A stretch of DNA of 64,000 nt, from NCBI GenBank assembly GCA_028293825.1, contig JAQGNY010000054.1, forward strand, positions 124,001 through 188,000. The letters run 5' to 3'. A program made the translations under genes and the position numbers. This document shows, piece by piece, positions 26,566-35,215 of the stretch (the first letter of the stretch is position 1; every line of letters begins with the position of its first letter). The notes beneath the pieces are model-generated. The model made no database searches and was not told the DNA's origin. It was given only the letters and a program-made list of their open reading frames with translations. The stretch comes from Verrucomicrobiaceae bacterium (GTDB lineage: Bacteria > Pseudomonadota > Gammaproteobacteria > Pseudomonadales > CAMLJR01).

Positions 26566-28101
26566 GTGCAGTCGATGCAAACATTGCCGTATAGAAAATT
26601 AATTAATGCGCTTCTTGTTTACTGTTTACCGACGGTAATGATCGGCTGCGCCAATGATTCCGGCATTAGAGCCAATGTGACGGCCATCGAGCCCACGTCC
26701 AGCGATTTGTCCCAGCTGCATTTGGATGGAAACGGCAACTGGCCAGACTCGAACTGGATCGCGCAGTTTCACGATCCGCAATTGGAACGACTGGTCAGCG
26801 AGGCGCTGGCGCAGAATCCCGATATGCAAATCGCGCAGGCACGAGTGTTGGCGGCGCAGGCCAAGGCGGAAGAATACGGATCGGCGCGCGGCTTTTCCGG
26901 TCAGGCCAATGCGCAGATATCGCGCGCGCGCCTGCCGGTCGCGATCGAACCGTTCAACGCCAATGTGGCCGGCAATAATCTGCCGGTCGATGTCAGCATC
27001 AATCCGTGGGCGACGCCGACCGGACTGCTCGCAGGCGTCAATTACGAGTTCGATCTGTGGGGCAAAAAAGAGGCGCTACAACAGGCGCTTAAATCCGAGC
27101 AAATGGCGACTGCACTGGATAGCGAACAAGCGCGACTGACGCTGACTACGACGCTGGTGAAACTGTATTTTCAATACGATTACTACGTGGCGATGAGCGA
27201 TTTGCTAAAGGAGCAGATTCGCACGTACGGCAGCATCGAAGAATTGGCGGACGCCCGCGTCAATCAGGGGCTCGATGGCGATTACGACCGCAGCGACACG
27301 CAACTGAAACGCAGCGCACTGCTCACGCAACAATTAACGAACGAACAGAACGTCACGCTGACCCAACTGCAACTGGGTTTATTGGCCGGCGCCGGTCCTG
27401 ATCGCGGCTTCAAATTACAACGGCCGGCATTAGCAGCGACGTCCGACGCGGTGTTGCCAGCGCAACTGCCGGCCAATTTACTCGGCCGGCGCCCCGACAT
27501 CATCGCCGCACGATTGCGCATCGAAGCGTTGCAGGCCAAAGCCGAATCCACTCGCGCATCGTTCTACCCCGATATCAACCTGAGCGCGCTGACTGGATTA
27601 ATGACAACCGACGTCGCTTCGCTGTTGTCTAGCGACGCAATTTTTGCCTCCTTTGGCCCGGCCATCTCGTTGCCAATTTTCGATCGCGGCCGGATTCGTG
27701 CGCGCCTGAAAGCCGATTACGCCAACGCCGACATGGCTATTAGCCAATACAACAAAACAGTCAATCAAGCCTTCGGCGATATCGTGCAGCAACTGACCTC
27801 CATCAGCTCGACCGACTCGATCATCGAACAGCAAACGCGGGCCGTGGCCGCTGCAGCGCGCATTGTCGAGATCGCCAAAACCCGGCATGAGCGCGGCATC
27901 GGCCCGAACAAAGCCATCATGCTGGCCAAACTGTCAATGGCCGCCGAAACACAGAAGCTCCTGACCTTGCGGGCGCAGCGCCGAACACTGCAAGTCGAGC
28001 TGGTCCGCGCGCTCGGCGGCGGTTTCAGCGCCGGCCAATACGCCAACGTCAGCAAACCGTCTTCATCAGCTCAATCCAATGTGGCGAGACCTACACCATG
28101 A
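26566..28101 (+). CDS. NodT-type outer-membrane efflux lipoprotein
   Basis: A 511-residue TolC-superfamily outer-membrane factor. The N-terminal signal peptide ends in a lipobox (VMIGC), followed by two repeats of the OEP domain with long amphipathic helices, including LGRRPDIIAARLRIEALQAK-like and SFYPDINLSAL stretches typical of NodT/OprM proteins. The GTG at 26566 is chosen because AGGA is correctly spaced before it; the ATG at 26575 is too far. The stop overlaps the start of the adaptor gene by 4 bp. It is the outer-membrane channel of the predicted glycolipid exporter. Confidence 0.92.
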   Translation: MQSMQTLPYRKLINALLVYCLPTVMIGCANDSGIRANVTAIEPTSSDLSQLHLDGNGNWPDSNWIAQFHDPQLERLVSEALAQNPDMQIAQARVLAAQAKAEEYGSARGFSGQANAQISRARLPVAIEPFNANVAGNNLPVDVSINPWATPTGLLAGVNYEFDLWGKKEALQQALKSEQMATALDSEQARLTLTTTLVKLYFQYDYYVAMSDLLKEQIRTYGSIEELADARVNQGLDGDYDRSDTQLKRSALLTQQLTNEQNVTLTQLQLGLLAGAGPDRGFKLQRPALAATSDAVLPAQLPANLLGRRPDIIAARLRIEALQAKAESTRASFYPDINLSALTGLMTTDVASLLSSDAIFASFGPAISLPIFDRGRIRARLKADYANADMAISQYNKTVNQAFGDIVQQLTSISSTDSIIEQQTRAVAAAARIVEIAKTRHERGIGPNKAIMLAKLSMAAETQKLLTLRAQRRTLQVELVRALGGGFSAGQYANVSKPSSSAQSNVARPTP

Positions 28102-29276
28102 CGATCGACAACTCGCCAGAGTTTGCGCTGCAAGCCGCTCAAGTCATTAAACGCGAACGGCGCAAATGGCAGATGGGTGTGTTTTTGGGCGTGGTGCTGT
28201 TGATCGCCATCGGCGCTGGCGGTTATTTACTGTTTATCGGGCAGTACAGCGAGAGCACCGATGACGCTTATGTCGCCGGCAACATCATGCAAATCAGCGC
28301 ACAAATCCCCGGCACCGTTACCGAGGTATTGGTCGATGACACACAGCAGGTTCACGCCGGCCAAACGTTGGTACGACTCGACAGTAAAGAGACGCGCGCG
28401 GCACTGGCGCAGGCCGAAGCGCTGCTTTCGCAAACCATCAAACAGGCACGCAATCTCAGCGACGTCAGCCGCGCGTATAGCGAGCTGATCGCAGCGCGCG
28501 AGGCCGAACTGAATTTTGCGGAAAGCAGCTTGCGCGCGCGCAGTAACGCCAAGGTAGAAGTCGTATCGCGCGAAGAGCTTTCGCAGGCGCGGCAGCACAA
28601 CGCGGTCGCCCAAGCCAATCTGGCGGCGGCGCACGCGCAGGCCGATGCCGCCAAAGCACTGGCCAGCAAAGCGGATCCGACCACCAACCCAATGGTGATT
28701 CAGGCAGCGGAGCAGGTGCGGCTGGCTTACACCAACTATGCCCGCGCGCAGATCATCTCCCCCATCGACGGCACCGTTGGCCAGCGCTCGGTGCAAATCG
28801 GCCAACAGGTAGCGCCGGGCTTGCCGCTGATGTCGGTTATCGCGATGCAGCAGTTGTGGGCGGAAGCCAATTTGAAAGAAGAGCAAATTCGCCACGTTCG
28901 CATCGGCCAGCCGGTCACCGTGAGTACGGAGGTGTATGGCAGCGCGGTCAAGTATCGCGGCCACATCCAAGGACTTTCGGCCGGCACCGGCAGCGCGTTT
29001 TCGATGTTGCCGGCGCAGAATGCCACCGGCAACTGGATCAAAGTCGTGCAGCGCATTCCCGTGGTGATTGCGCTCGACGCGACGGATTTGAAAGCGCATC
29101 CGCTGCGACTCGGTCTGTCTCTGCACATCACTATCGATACGCACGAACGCAGCGGCAGCATGATCAACCTCGCCAACACGCAATCGCTGCTGCCGTTGCG
29201 CTCCCAACAACAGATCGATACTGACGCCAGCGCGCGGGTCACAGCGATCATCAACGCGGCGCTTTCCGATGAATGA
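28098..29276 (+). CDS. EmrA/HlyD-type periplasmic adaptor
   Basis: A 392-residue membrane-fusion protein: short cytoplasmic N-terminus, one TM segment (about 25-47), STDDAYVAGNIMQISAQI (the typical start of the EmrA barrel), lipoyl half-motifs flanking a long alpha-helical hairpin rich in Ala, Glu and Gln (about 90-200), and a beta-barrel domain. It bridges the MFS pump and outer-membrane factor. It overlaps both neighbours (4 bp upstream, 8 bp downstream), showing tight translational coupling within the operon. Confidence 0.93.
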   Translation: MTIDNSPEFALQAAQVIKRERRKWQMGVFLGVVLLIAIGAGGYLLFIGQYSESTDDAYVAGNIMQISAQIPGTVTEVLVDDTQQVHAGQTLVRLDSKETRAALAQAEALLSQTIKQARNLSDVSRAYSELIAAREAELNFAESSLRARSNAKVEVVSREELSQARQHNAVAQANLAAAHAQADAAKALASKADPTTNPMVIQAAEQVRLAYTNYARAQIISPIDGTVGQRSVQIGQQVAPGLPLMSVIAMQQLWAEANLKEEQIRHVRIGQPVTVSTEVYGSAVKYRGHIQGLSAGTGSAFSMLPAQNATGNWIKVVQRIPVVIALDATDLKAHPLRLGLSLHITIDTHERSGSMINLANTQSLLPLRSQQQIDTDASARVTAIINAALSDE

Positions 29277-30633
29277 TTTTACCAATCCCAGCAACTGCCC
29301 CGGCGCTGCCAACAAGAAGAGCATGCGCTTTCTGCTGCATGCGGTCGGCAGTCACGGCGACATCATTCCGATTATCGAGCTGGCTAAAGCGCTGCGCGAG
29401 CGCGGACACGATCCGCTGTTTCTGGTGCACGTCATTTTCGAACAACTGGTGCGTGACGCCGGTATTGCCGTCATAACCTATGGCGCACTCAAAGATCAGG
29501 AGATTCTTCGCGACGCCGATATCGTGCACGAATGGCGCGCGCACCGCGTGCTGGCCCAGGTCATCGCCGACACCACGCCCGTCGCTTATCGCGCGTTGAC
29601 CGAAGCCGTTTCCGCAGGCCCACGCCCCACTGCGGTGATCGGCAACACCGTCGCCTTCGCCTGTCATCTGCTGCGCGAAACGCACGCCATTCCATGCGTG
29701 ACCATTCATTACGCGCCATCAGTGCTGCGCTCAAACGAGGCGCCCGCGCGCCTATCGCGCTACAAAATTTCGCTGCCATCCGCAGTATTTCCGATTGCAT
29801 GGCGCGCACTCGATCGTTGGTTCGTCGATCCGCTGTACGCCGCTCCGCTAAATCGGCAGCGTGCAATAATCGGGCTGGCGCCGATCAAGCGAGTGATTCA
29901 CGACTGGATTCATCAGGCCGATTTGGTTCTAGGCATGTTTCCCGAACTGTTTACCGAAACGCCATCGGATTGGCCGGCAGGAATTCAACTGACTGGGTTT
30001 CCGCTCCAACAGTTGCAGCCATTGGAGCAGCTAACCGCTGCGGCGGAGATTTTTTTAACGGCAGGCGAGGCGCCGATCGGATTTACCGCCGGCACACACA
30101 CGGCAACGGCGCGCGAGTTCTTTGACGTATCGTTGGCAGCGTGTCGGCAACTGGGCCGACGCGGTATCTTTCTTACCCGCTTTGCCGATCAAATACCGCC
30201 TCTATTACCGGCGGAAATTGCGCACTTCGCCTATGTACCGTTTCCGTCGCTGCTGCCGCGCTTAGCGGCATTCGTTCATCACGGTGGCATCGGCAGCACC
30301 AGTCAGGCTTTACTGGCCGGCGTGCCGCAATTGATTCGCCCCACGTCTTTCGATCAATTCGATAATAGCAGTCGCACCTGTGCACTCGGTGTCGCGAAAG
30401 AGGTGTTGGCCCATAAATACGTGCCGAATACCGTGGCGACGACACTCAATGCGCTAACGCAGAGCGCAACAATTCGCAGCAATTGCATCAACCTTTCGCA
30501 GCGGCTAATGCAAAGCGATGGCGTGTATAACGCATGCGAAGCAATTCTAAACGCGCCCTTTTGCCACGATGATTCGCAACACCAATTTAATTTATTCGAG
30601 TTGCCGAAATCGCAACTGGTCTATCGCGATTAA
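29269..30633 (+). CDS. rhlB: RhlB-like glycosyltransferase (GT1)
   Basis: A 454-residue GT-B fold glycosyltransferase of the UGT/RhlB group. The N-terminal acceptor domain opens RFLLHAVGSHGDIIP, like RhlB, and the C-terminal donor domain has VHHGGIGSTSQALLAGVPQL with the DQFDN motif. In P. aeruginosa RhlB transfers rhamnose from dTDP-L-rhamnose to HAA to give mono-rhamnolipid. Its placement at the end of the rhlA operon supports that role, though another sugar donor cannot be excluded. No rhlC homologue is in the window, so a mono-glycosylated product is expected unless rhlC lies elsewhere. Confidence 0.85.
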   Translation: MNDFTNPSNCPGAANKKSMRFLLHAVGSHGDIIPIIELAKALRERGHDPLFLVHVIFEQLVRDAGIAVITYGALKDQEILRDADIVHEWRAHRVLAQVIADTTPVAYRALTEAVSAGPRPTAVIGNTVAFACHLLRETHAIPCVTIHYAPSVLRSNEAPARLSRYKISLPSAVFPIAWRALDRWFVDPLYAAPLNRQRAIIGLAPIKRVIHDWIHQADLVLGMFPELFTETPSDWPAGIQLTGFPLQQLQPLEQLTAAAEIFLTAGEAPIGFTAGTHTATAREFFDVSLAACRQLGRRGIFLTRFADQIPPLLPAEIAHFAYVPFPSLLPRLAAFVHHGGIGSTSQALLAGVPQLIRPTSFDQFDNSSRTCALGVAKEVLAHKYVPNTVATTLNALTQSATIRSNCINLSQRLMQSDGVYNACEAILNAPFCHDDSQHQFNLFELPKSQLVYRD

Positions 30634-30661
30634 CAGTGAATGGCGTGTCGAGGCGATTCAT

Positions 30662-30687
30662 TTTAAATCGCGAAGATTCGCTTTAAA
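30662..30687. other. Inverted repeat after rhlB
   Basis: Arms TTTAAA-TC-GCGAA and TTCGC-TTTAAA with a two-base bulge, 29 bp after the rhlB stop. There is no T-run, so it is at best a weak terminator or an mRNA 3'-end structure for the operon. Confidence 0.35.
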
Positions 30688-30732
30688 TTTCGAAGAAGAT
30701 CCATTTCAAAACTATGAAGCGGAAGTTCTATT

Positions 30733-30912
30733 TCAATTTATAAAAGAATTTCGCAGCGGCGCCGGCTTTAAATGACTGAGCAGATGATTGGCGGCGATGT
30801 AACTCAACCTGTCATTGGGTGTGAGATAACAAATGCGCGCGGCATTGCCATAAAGACTGACGATTATTCCTGCTGAACCGTCGCTGGTGATAACACGTTG
30901 GCCGATATTCAT
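30733..30912 (-). CDS. Small hypothetical protein of 59 residues
   Basis: Starts MNIGQRVITSDGSAGIIVSL, a short all-beta-looking protein that resembles KOW/SH3-like small folds, with no signal peptide. GGAG lies 10 nt upstream of the ATG; a GTG six codons earlier is an alternative. Not recognised as a named family. It faces the rhl operon and stands alone. Confidence 0.5.
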   Translation of the reverse strand: MNIGQRVITSDGSAGIIVSLYGNAARICYLTPNDRLSYIAANHLLSHLKPAPLRNSFIN

Positions 30913-31229
30913 AATTGCATCGCTCCGCACAAAATGAGGAAGCTGCTACAAAACCGAAACCGATTTCGCGGCAGTGCACGCTCCCTCTACCTATTTTTTT
31001 ATTCGCTTAAATTTATTCGCTTAAAAATAGACACTCACGAATCGAGCCGAAATAAAAATAAGCTAAATTATTAGTGAGTTAGTTCGAGGGGAGGAAGATG
31101 AGATCGAGGCGCTCGTAAAACGCCTCGACATTGCGCTGTAATTTAGCGCAGGAAATAAAACGGAGTTTGCAATTAAATTTGTCGCTTATTTTTTACTTCA
31201 ATCAGGAACATTATTTATTCAGCGCGTCA
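30913..31229. other. Intergenic region with tandem repeat, mini-ORF and hairpin
   Basis: No ordinary gene. It holds a perfect 14-bp tandem duplication (TTTATTCGCTTAAA at 30998-31011 and 31012-31025), a six-codon frame ATG..TAA at 31098-31118 (MRSRRS) preceded by the strong ribosome-binding sequence GGGGAGGAAG, and an 8-bp perfect inverted repeat (TCGAGGCG at 31104-31111, CGCCTCGA at 31121-31128) overlapping that frame. Confidence 0.5.
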
Positions 31230-31586
31230 TTATTTATCCAAGGCAAACAGGCCGATCAGAAAACTCAACACCGAAACAAAAATGCTGGCGAAAAAAGCTG
31301 TCCAAAATCCCGACACCATAAATCCGCTGACCAGCGACGACACCAGTAAAATCATCAACGCATTGATCACCAGCAGAAATATGCCGAGCGTCAGCACCGT
31401 CAGCGGCAGCGTCAAAATAACTAATAACGGGCGCACGATGGCATTGGCGAAGCCGAGCAATAGCGCGGAAATAATCAGCGCCGATACATTCGCGAATTTA
31501 AGCCCGCTGAAAACATAACTAGCCGCCCATAACGACAGCGACGTAATTGCCCAGTGCGAAAGAAAATAAAACATGTTTAAAGACAT
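31230..31586 (-). CDS. Phage-holin-family (holin_4_2) membrane protein
   Basis: A 118-residue protein with four hydrophobic segments spanning nearly its whole length. The pattern ANAIVRPLLVILTLPLTVLT is diagnostic of the PF04020 group, annotated as phage holin 4 superfamily but widespread in bacterial chromosomes without phages; its cellular role is unknown. No phage genes surround it. Start at 31586 gives MSLNMFYFL. Confidence 0.88.
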   Translation of the reverse strand: MSLNMFYFLSHWAITSLSLWAASYVFSGLKFANVSALIISALLLGFANAIVRPLLVILTLPLTVLTLGIFLLVINALMILLVSSLVSGFMVSGFWTAFFASIFVSVLSFLIGLFALDK

Positions 31587-31663
31587 CGTGCAGCCTCGTT
31601 AAGCGGAAGTGGACGCATCATAACAGCGCGATTTACGTCTGACTCTCACGCCATTAATACCAA

Positions 31664-32062
31664 TCAATCAGGCAGCGGCGCGGCAAAAACGTGCACCCAA
31701 TAATGATGAAAGGACAAACGGTCATCGGCGATGAAGGCATAGCCGAAACCGGCGCCGGTAAATTCCGGCTTTAAAATATTCGCCCGATGCGCCGCGCTGG
31801 TCAGCCACCATTCGAATACCGCATCGACATTATCTTTGCCGGCGGAAATATTTTCGCCGGCCCAGCGATAGTTGTAACCGGCATCAAGCAAACGCTCGCC
31901 CACGCCGCGCAACTGCCGATCGACGTGATCGAAGTAACCGCCGCTGGCCATGGCCTCGGCATGCGCCTGCGCCACCTGCTGCAAAATCGGGTCATGCTGC
32001 ACGGTGGCAATGCCACGTTGCTGGCGCGCGATATTGGTCAAATAAAGAATACGTGAATGCAT
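31664..32062 (-). CDS. CAP (SCP/PR1) domain protein
   Basis: A 132-residue protein consisting of a single CAP domain. Signature parts are HAEAMASGGYFDH, YRWAGENIS (the conserved GENI), and WLTSAAHRANIL. The conserved His and Glu of the CAP cavity are present. Unusually for this family no signal peptide is visible: the protein begins directly in the domain at MHSRILYLTN. Either it is cytoplasmic or a secretion signal uses another start not seen. Function of bacterial CAP proteins is largely unknown. Confidence 0.85.
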   Translation of the reverse strand: MHSRILYLTNIARQQRGIATVQHDPILQQVAQAHAEAMASGGYFDHVDRQLRGVGERLLDAGYNYRWAGENISAGKDNVDAVFEWWLTSAAHRANILKPEFTGAGFGYAFIADDRLSFHHYWVHVFAAPLPD

Positions 32063-32208
32063 AAGCCTTCGAACAAATGTGAAGTGTGTCGCGCGGCGTT
32101 CTGACTACACTCTGTGAATACCAGCGCCGCGATGTTGCTACCACAGCGCTTTCCAGAATTTTTACCCGAAGCTTTTAACTTAACACTTAAGACAAGGAGG
32201 GTTAGCGG

Positions 32209-33564
32209 ATGGCTATCCCAGCTGCATTGGATTCGCTTCTGCGCGAGCACAATATTCAATACGACCTGCAGGATCACTTGCCGAATACCGCGTTGCCGCA
32301 AGATGCAGTGCGCGCAGTGCTGCTGGCGGACGGCGAACAACGTTTCCACGTGTTATTTCCCGCCCACAGCTTGCTCGATTTAAATGCTGTGCGCCAGCAG
32401 ACCGGTTTGGCGCAATTGCGTGCGATGGCAGTCGCCGAAGTGAATGCACTGTGTGAAAGCCGCAACTTCCAACAGGTGCCGGCGCTGCCCTGTGCGCTCG
32501 GCGTGGCGACGTTGGTCGATCGTAAATTGTTGGCGAATAACGGTATCGCGCTGGTATCCGGCAACGATGGTTTAGTGCGCCTGCGCACCGAGCAATTTCA
32601 ACAGAGCCTGGATCAGGCCGTGCTCGGCAATTTCTCCATCGATATTACCGAGCTGCAGCACGGCAAGCTCGATGCGGTCGACGATGTCGAAGCCATTACC
32701 CATGCGGTCGCCAACTTCACCCAACTGCGATTGAAACAACGCCTGCAGGAAACACTGGAAATTCCACCGCTGCCCGACACCGCGCAACGCATTCTGAAAC
32801 TGCGCGTCGATCCGAATGCCGATGTGCGCAATTTGACGACACTGGTCGAAACCGATCCGCCGCTGGCCGCGCAGGTCGTCAGCTGGGCCAGCTCGCCGTA
32901 TTACGCCTACACAGGCAAAATTAAATCGGTGCACGACGCCATCGTGCGCGTGCTTGGTTTCGATGTGGTGCTGAACTTGGCGCTCGGCATGTCGCTCGGC
33001 AAAAGCCTGAGCCTGCCGAAGGATTCGCCGGCGGGATTTACCACGTATTGGCAACAAGCTGTTTATTGCGCGACGGCGGTCGAATCGCTGGTCGGCTGCA
33101 TTGCCGTCAAACATCGCCCGATCATCGGCATCGCCTATTTATCCGGCCTGCTGCACAACTTCGGGCATCTGGTCATGGCGGAAATCTTCCCACCCTATTT
33201 CTCCAGTTATTGCCGTTTGCAGGAAGTGAATCCGCAACTCAATTACACGACCATCGAACGCCATTTACTCGGCATCACCCGCGATCAAATGGCTGGCTGG
33301 CTTATGAGGATGTGGTCGATGCCCGATGAAGTTTGCACCGGCGTGCGCTTTCAAAATGAAGCGGAGTACGCCGGCGAAAACAGCGCCTACGCCAATTTGA
33401 TTTTTATCGCGATGCGCTTATTGCGTCGTCACGGCATCGGTAACGCGCCGCTGGAATCAATTCCACAAGAGATGTTCGAACGCTTGCAACTCGATCCCGA
33501 CAAAGCAGTGAATGCAATTCAGAACGTAGTCGATGCAAGTCAGGAAATTATCGGGCAGATGTAA
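32209..33564 (+). CDS. HDOD protein with YbaK-like N-terminal domain
   Basis: A 451-residue cytoplasmic protein. Residues 1 to about 140 look like a YbaK/ProX aminoacyl-tRNA-deacylase-type fold (LDSLLREHNIQYDL start, later VATLVDRKLL). Residues about 170-370 form an HDOD domain (IPPLPDTAQRILKLR, then a LHNFGHLVMAE segment where HD-GYP proteins have their metal ligands). HDOD proteins act as regulators in signalling and are usually catalytically silent. AGGAGGG lies just before the ATG. A bidirectional terminator follows the gene. Confidence 0.85.
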   Translation: MAIPAALDSLLREHNIQYDLQDHLPNTALPQDAVRAVLLADGEQRFHVLFPAHSLLDLNAVRQQTGLAQLRAMAVAEVNALCESRNFQQVPALPCALGVATLVDRKLLANNGIALVSGNDGLVRLRTEQFQQSLDQAVLGNFSIDITELQHGKLDAVDDVEAITHAVANFTQLRLKQRLQETLEIPPLPDTAQRILKLRVDPNADVRNLTTLVETDPPLAAQVVSWASSPYYAYTGKIKSVHDAIVRVLGFDVVLNLALGMSLGKSLSLPKDSPAGFTTYWQQAVYCATAVESLVGCIAVKHRPIIGIAYLSGLLHNFGHLVMAEIFPPYFSSYCRLQEVNPQLNYTTIERHLLGITRDQMAGWLMRMWSMPDEVCTGVRFQNEAEYAGENSAYANLIFIAMRLLRRHGIGNAPLESIPQEMFERLQLDPDKAVNAIQNVVDASQEIIGQM

Positions 33565-33643
33565 ATGCTTGCCTGTTGATACGTTTTTTTAAAAAAGAAC
33601 TTCAACAACAAGTAATTCAAAAGAGAGAGTGAAAAGAGAGATT

Positions 33644-33680
33644 AAAAAAACGCGCGCAAATCGATTTTGCGCGCAGCTTT
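33644..33680. terminator. Bidirectional intrinsic terminator
   Basis: Stem GCGCGCAAA (33652-33660) with TTTGCGCGC (33666-33674), loop TCGAT, preceded by A7 and followed by T5. It lies between the convergent HDOD and DUF4345 genes and can serve both. Confidence 0.82.
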
Positions 33681-33701
33681 TTATACCTCGTTAGAAATTG
33701 G

Positions 33702-34091
33702 TTAACGCGCTACATCGTTCGGCGTGCGCAGATAAAATACCAGCGTCAGCACAAAGAAAATAACTTCCATCGCCAGCACACCCAGCAGCGTTTGAGTGGC
33801 GCCGCCATCCACCAAAAACCCATACACGCGACCGAGCGGCACGCAGGTCATAATCAGCAGCACCGCCAGCAAGCCCAATTTAATGCGCGCGGTATTGGCA
33901 CAATACAACAGGAAAATGCCGAGCCCGGCTTGAAAGCCACCGTAGTTGGCGCGAATGTCCGCGAGCGCCGGCGCGGTCAGTGCACCGAACTCCATCGGCG
34001 CGGTCATTTGCAGCGGGATAAAGATGTAAGCGAGCCCGGTGGCGAGCGCCATCAGAGCGAACAAAACCAAATAATATTTTGCGACTTTCAT
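33702..34091 (-). CDS. DUF4345-like membrane protein
   Basis: A 129-residue protein with four TM segments, the pattern of the DUF4345 family (YGGFQAGLGIFLL after TM2). Function unknown. The ATG at 34091 (MKVAKYYL) is preferred because GGAGAG lies before it; an extension to 34154 adds a non-membrane stretch without support. Confidence 0.78.
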   Translation of the reverse strand: MKVAKYYLVLFALMALATGLAYIFIPLQMTAPMEFGALTAPALADIRANYGGFQAGLGIFLLYCANTARIKLGLLAVLLIMTCVPLGRVYGFLVDGGATQTLLGVLAMEVIFFVLTLVFYLRTPNDVAR

Positions 34092-34232
34092 GCAGAACTC
34101 TCCATTAGGGTGACGGTGGCGCGCGTCATTAAACTGCATCGTCGCGACCGACACCAGCCTGTATGATGCGCGCCGCGCGCTTGGTCAAACCCACGTCAAA
34201 TGCACGCGTCGTTATTTTTTCGGAGTGAACAT

Positions 34233-35051
34233 ATGTCGATTTTGCGCTGTCCCGTTTGCTCCACCGATTTGTCGCGGACCGAACGCAGTTATGCCTGCAG
34301 CAATAATCACAGCTTCGATATTGCGCGCCAGGGCTACGTGAATTTATTGCTCAGTTCGCAGCGCGCCAGCCGCAGCCCCGGCGACAGTGCGGAAATGATT
34401 GCCGATCGCCGTGCCTTTCTCGAAGCCGGTTTTTACGATCCGCTGCGCGCGCGCATCATCGCGTGCTTAAACGAATTGCAAACCGCGCTGGAGCGCCCAC
34501 AGCGCATTCTCGATCTCGGCTGCGGCGAAGGTTATTACACCGCGGCTTTTGCCGATCCGGCGCGCGCTGTGTACGCACTCGATATCTCCAAACCGGCGCT
34601 GGCGATTGCGGCGCGCCGCAACACGGCGATCACCTGGTGCGTCGGCACCAGTAAAGCGTTGCCGTTTCACGACGCCAGTCTCGATGTAGTGTTGAATATT
34701 TTCTGCCGCCCGCACGCTCGCGAAACCCAGCGCGTGCTGCAACCTAACGGCCGCTTATTGCTGGTCGGACCGGGGCCGGGGCATTTGAATGCGCTGCGCG
34801 AGGTGCTGTACGAGCAGGTCAACGACGACGAAAGTCACACACTTGCGCAATTGCAGGCGGAAGGTTTTACGCTCACGCACAGTGAGCCGCTATCGATAAC
34901 GCTCGAGCTGAGCGGTGCTGCGATCGGCCATCTCGCGCGGATGACGCCGCATTACTGGCGCGCACCTGCTGCGGGGCGCGCAAAGCTGGATGAGCTGCTA
35001 ATGTTACCGGTGCAAGCTGAATTCGTGCTGCATGAACTGAGTATCGCGTAG
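34233..35051 (+). CDS. rlmA: 23S rRNA (guanine-N1)-methyltransferase RlmA-like
   Basis: A 272-residue SAM-dependent methyltransferase. The N-terminal zinc finger has CPVC and CSNNH ligands, followed by the family stretch FDIARQGYVNLLL; the Rossmann motif is ILDLGCGEGYYT. RlmA methylates G745 of 23S rRNA in Gram-negative bacteria. The ATG at 34233 is chosen because GGAG precedes it and it leaves the zinc finger at the terminus. Single gene. Confidence 0.92.
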   Translation: MSILRCPVCSTDLSRTERSYACSNNHSFDIARQGYVNLLLSSQRASRSPGDSAEMIADRRAFLEAGFYDPLRARIIACLNELQTALERPQRILDLGCGEGYYTAAFADPARAVYALDISKPALAIAARRNTAITWCVGTSKALPFHDASLDVVLNIFCRPHARETQRVLQPNGRLLLVGPGPGHLNALREVLYEQVNDDESHTLAQLQAEGFTLTHSEPLSITLELSGAAIGHLARMTPHYWRAPAAGRAKLDELLMLPVQAEFVLHELSIA

Positions 35052-35176
35052 CCTTACGCTGCGCCCTGCCGATGCACACCAAGATTCGCCGACGGCTGAG
35101 TGGTCTGCACGATGCAACTCCCGACCACGGGACTCACAGGGACTGAACTCACGGGCGACCAGCACATAATAACTAG

Positions 35177-35189
35177 CGGGAAATTCCCG
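35177..35189. promoter_or_regulatory. Palindrome upstream of the GGDEF/EAL gene
   Basis: CGGGAA-A-TTCCCG, a perfect odd palindrome 26 bp before the start codon. It could be an operator; no known regulator is assigned. Confidence 0.35.
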
Positions 35190-35215
35190 TAATCCTGTGT
35201 TAGTAACGGTGAGCC

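Noticed and set aside
28227-29324. 365-codon frame antisense to the EmrA-type adaptor
   Set aside because: The adaptor on the plus strand is clear and overlaps both neighbours as in an operon; the antisense frame has no domain.
30569-30775. 68-codon frame at the end of rhlB
   Set aside because: It starts inside rhlB in another frame and shows no protein-like pattern.
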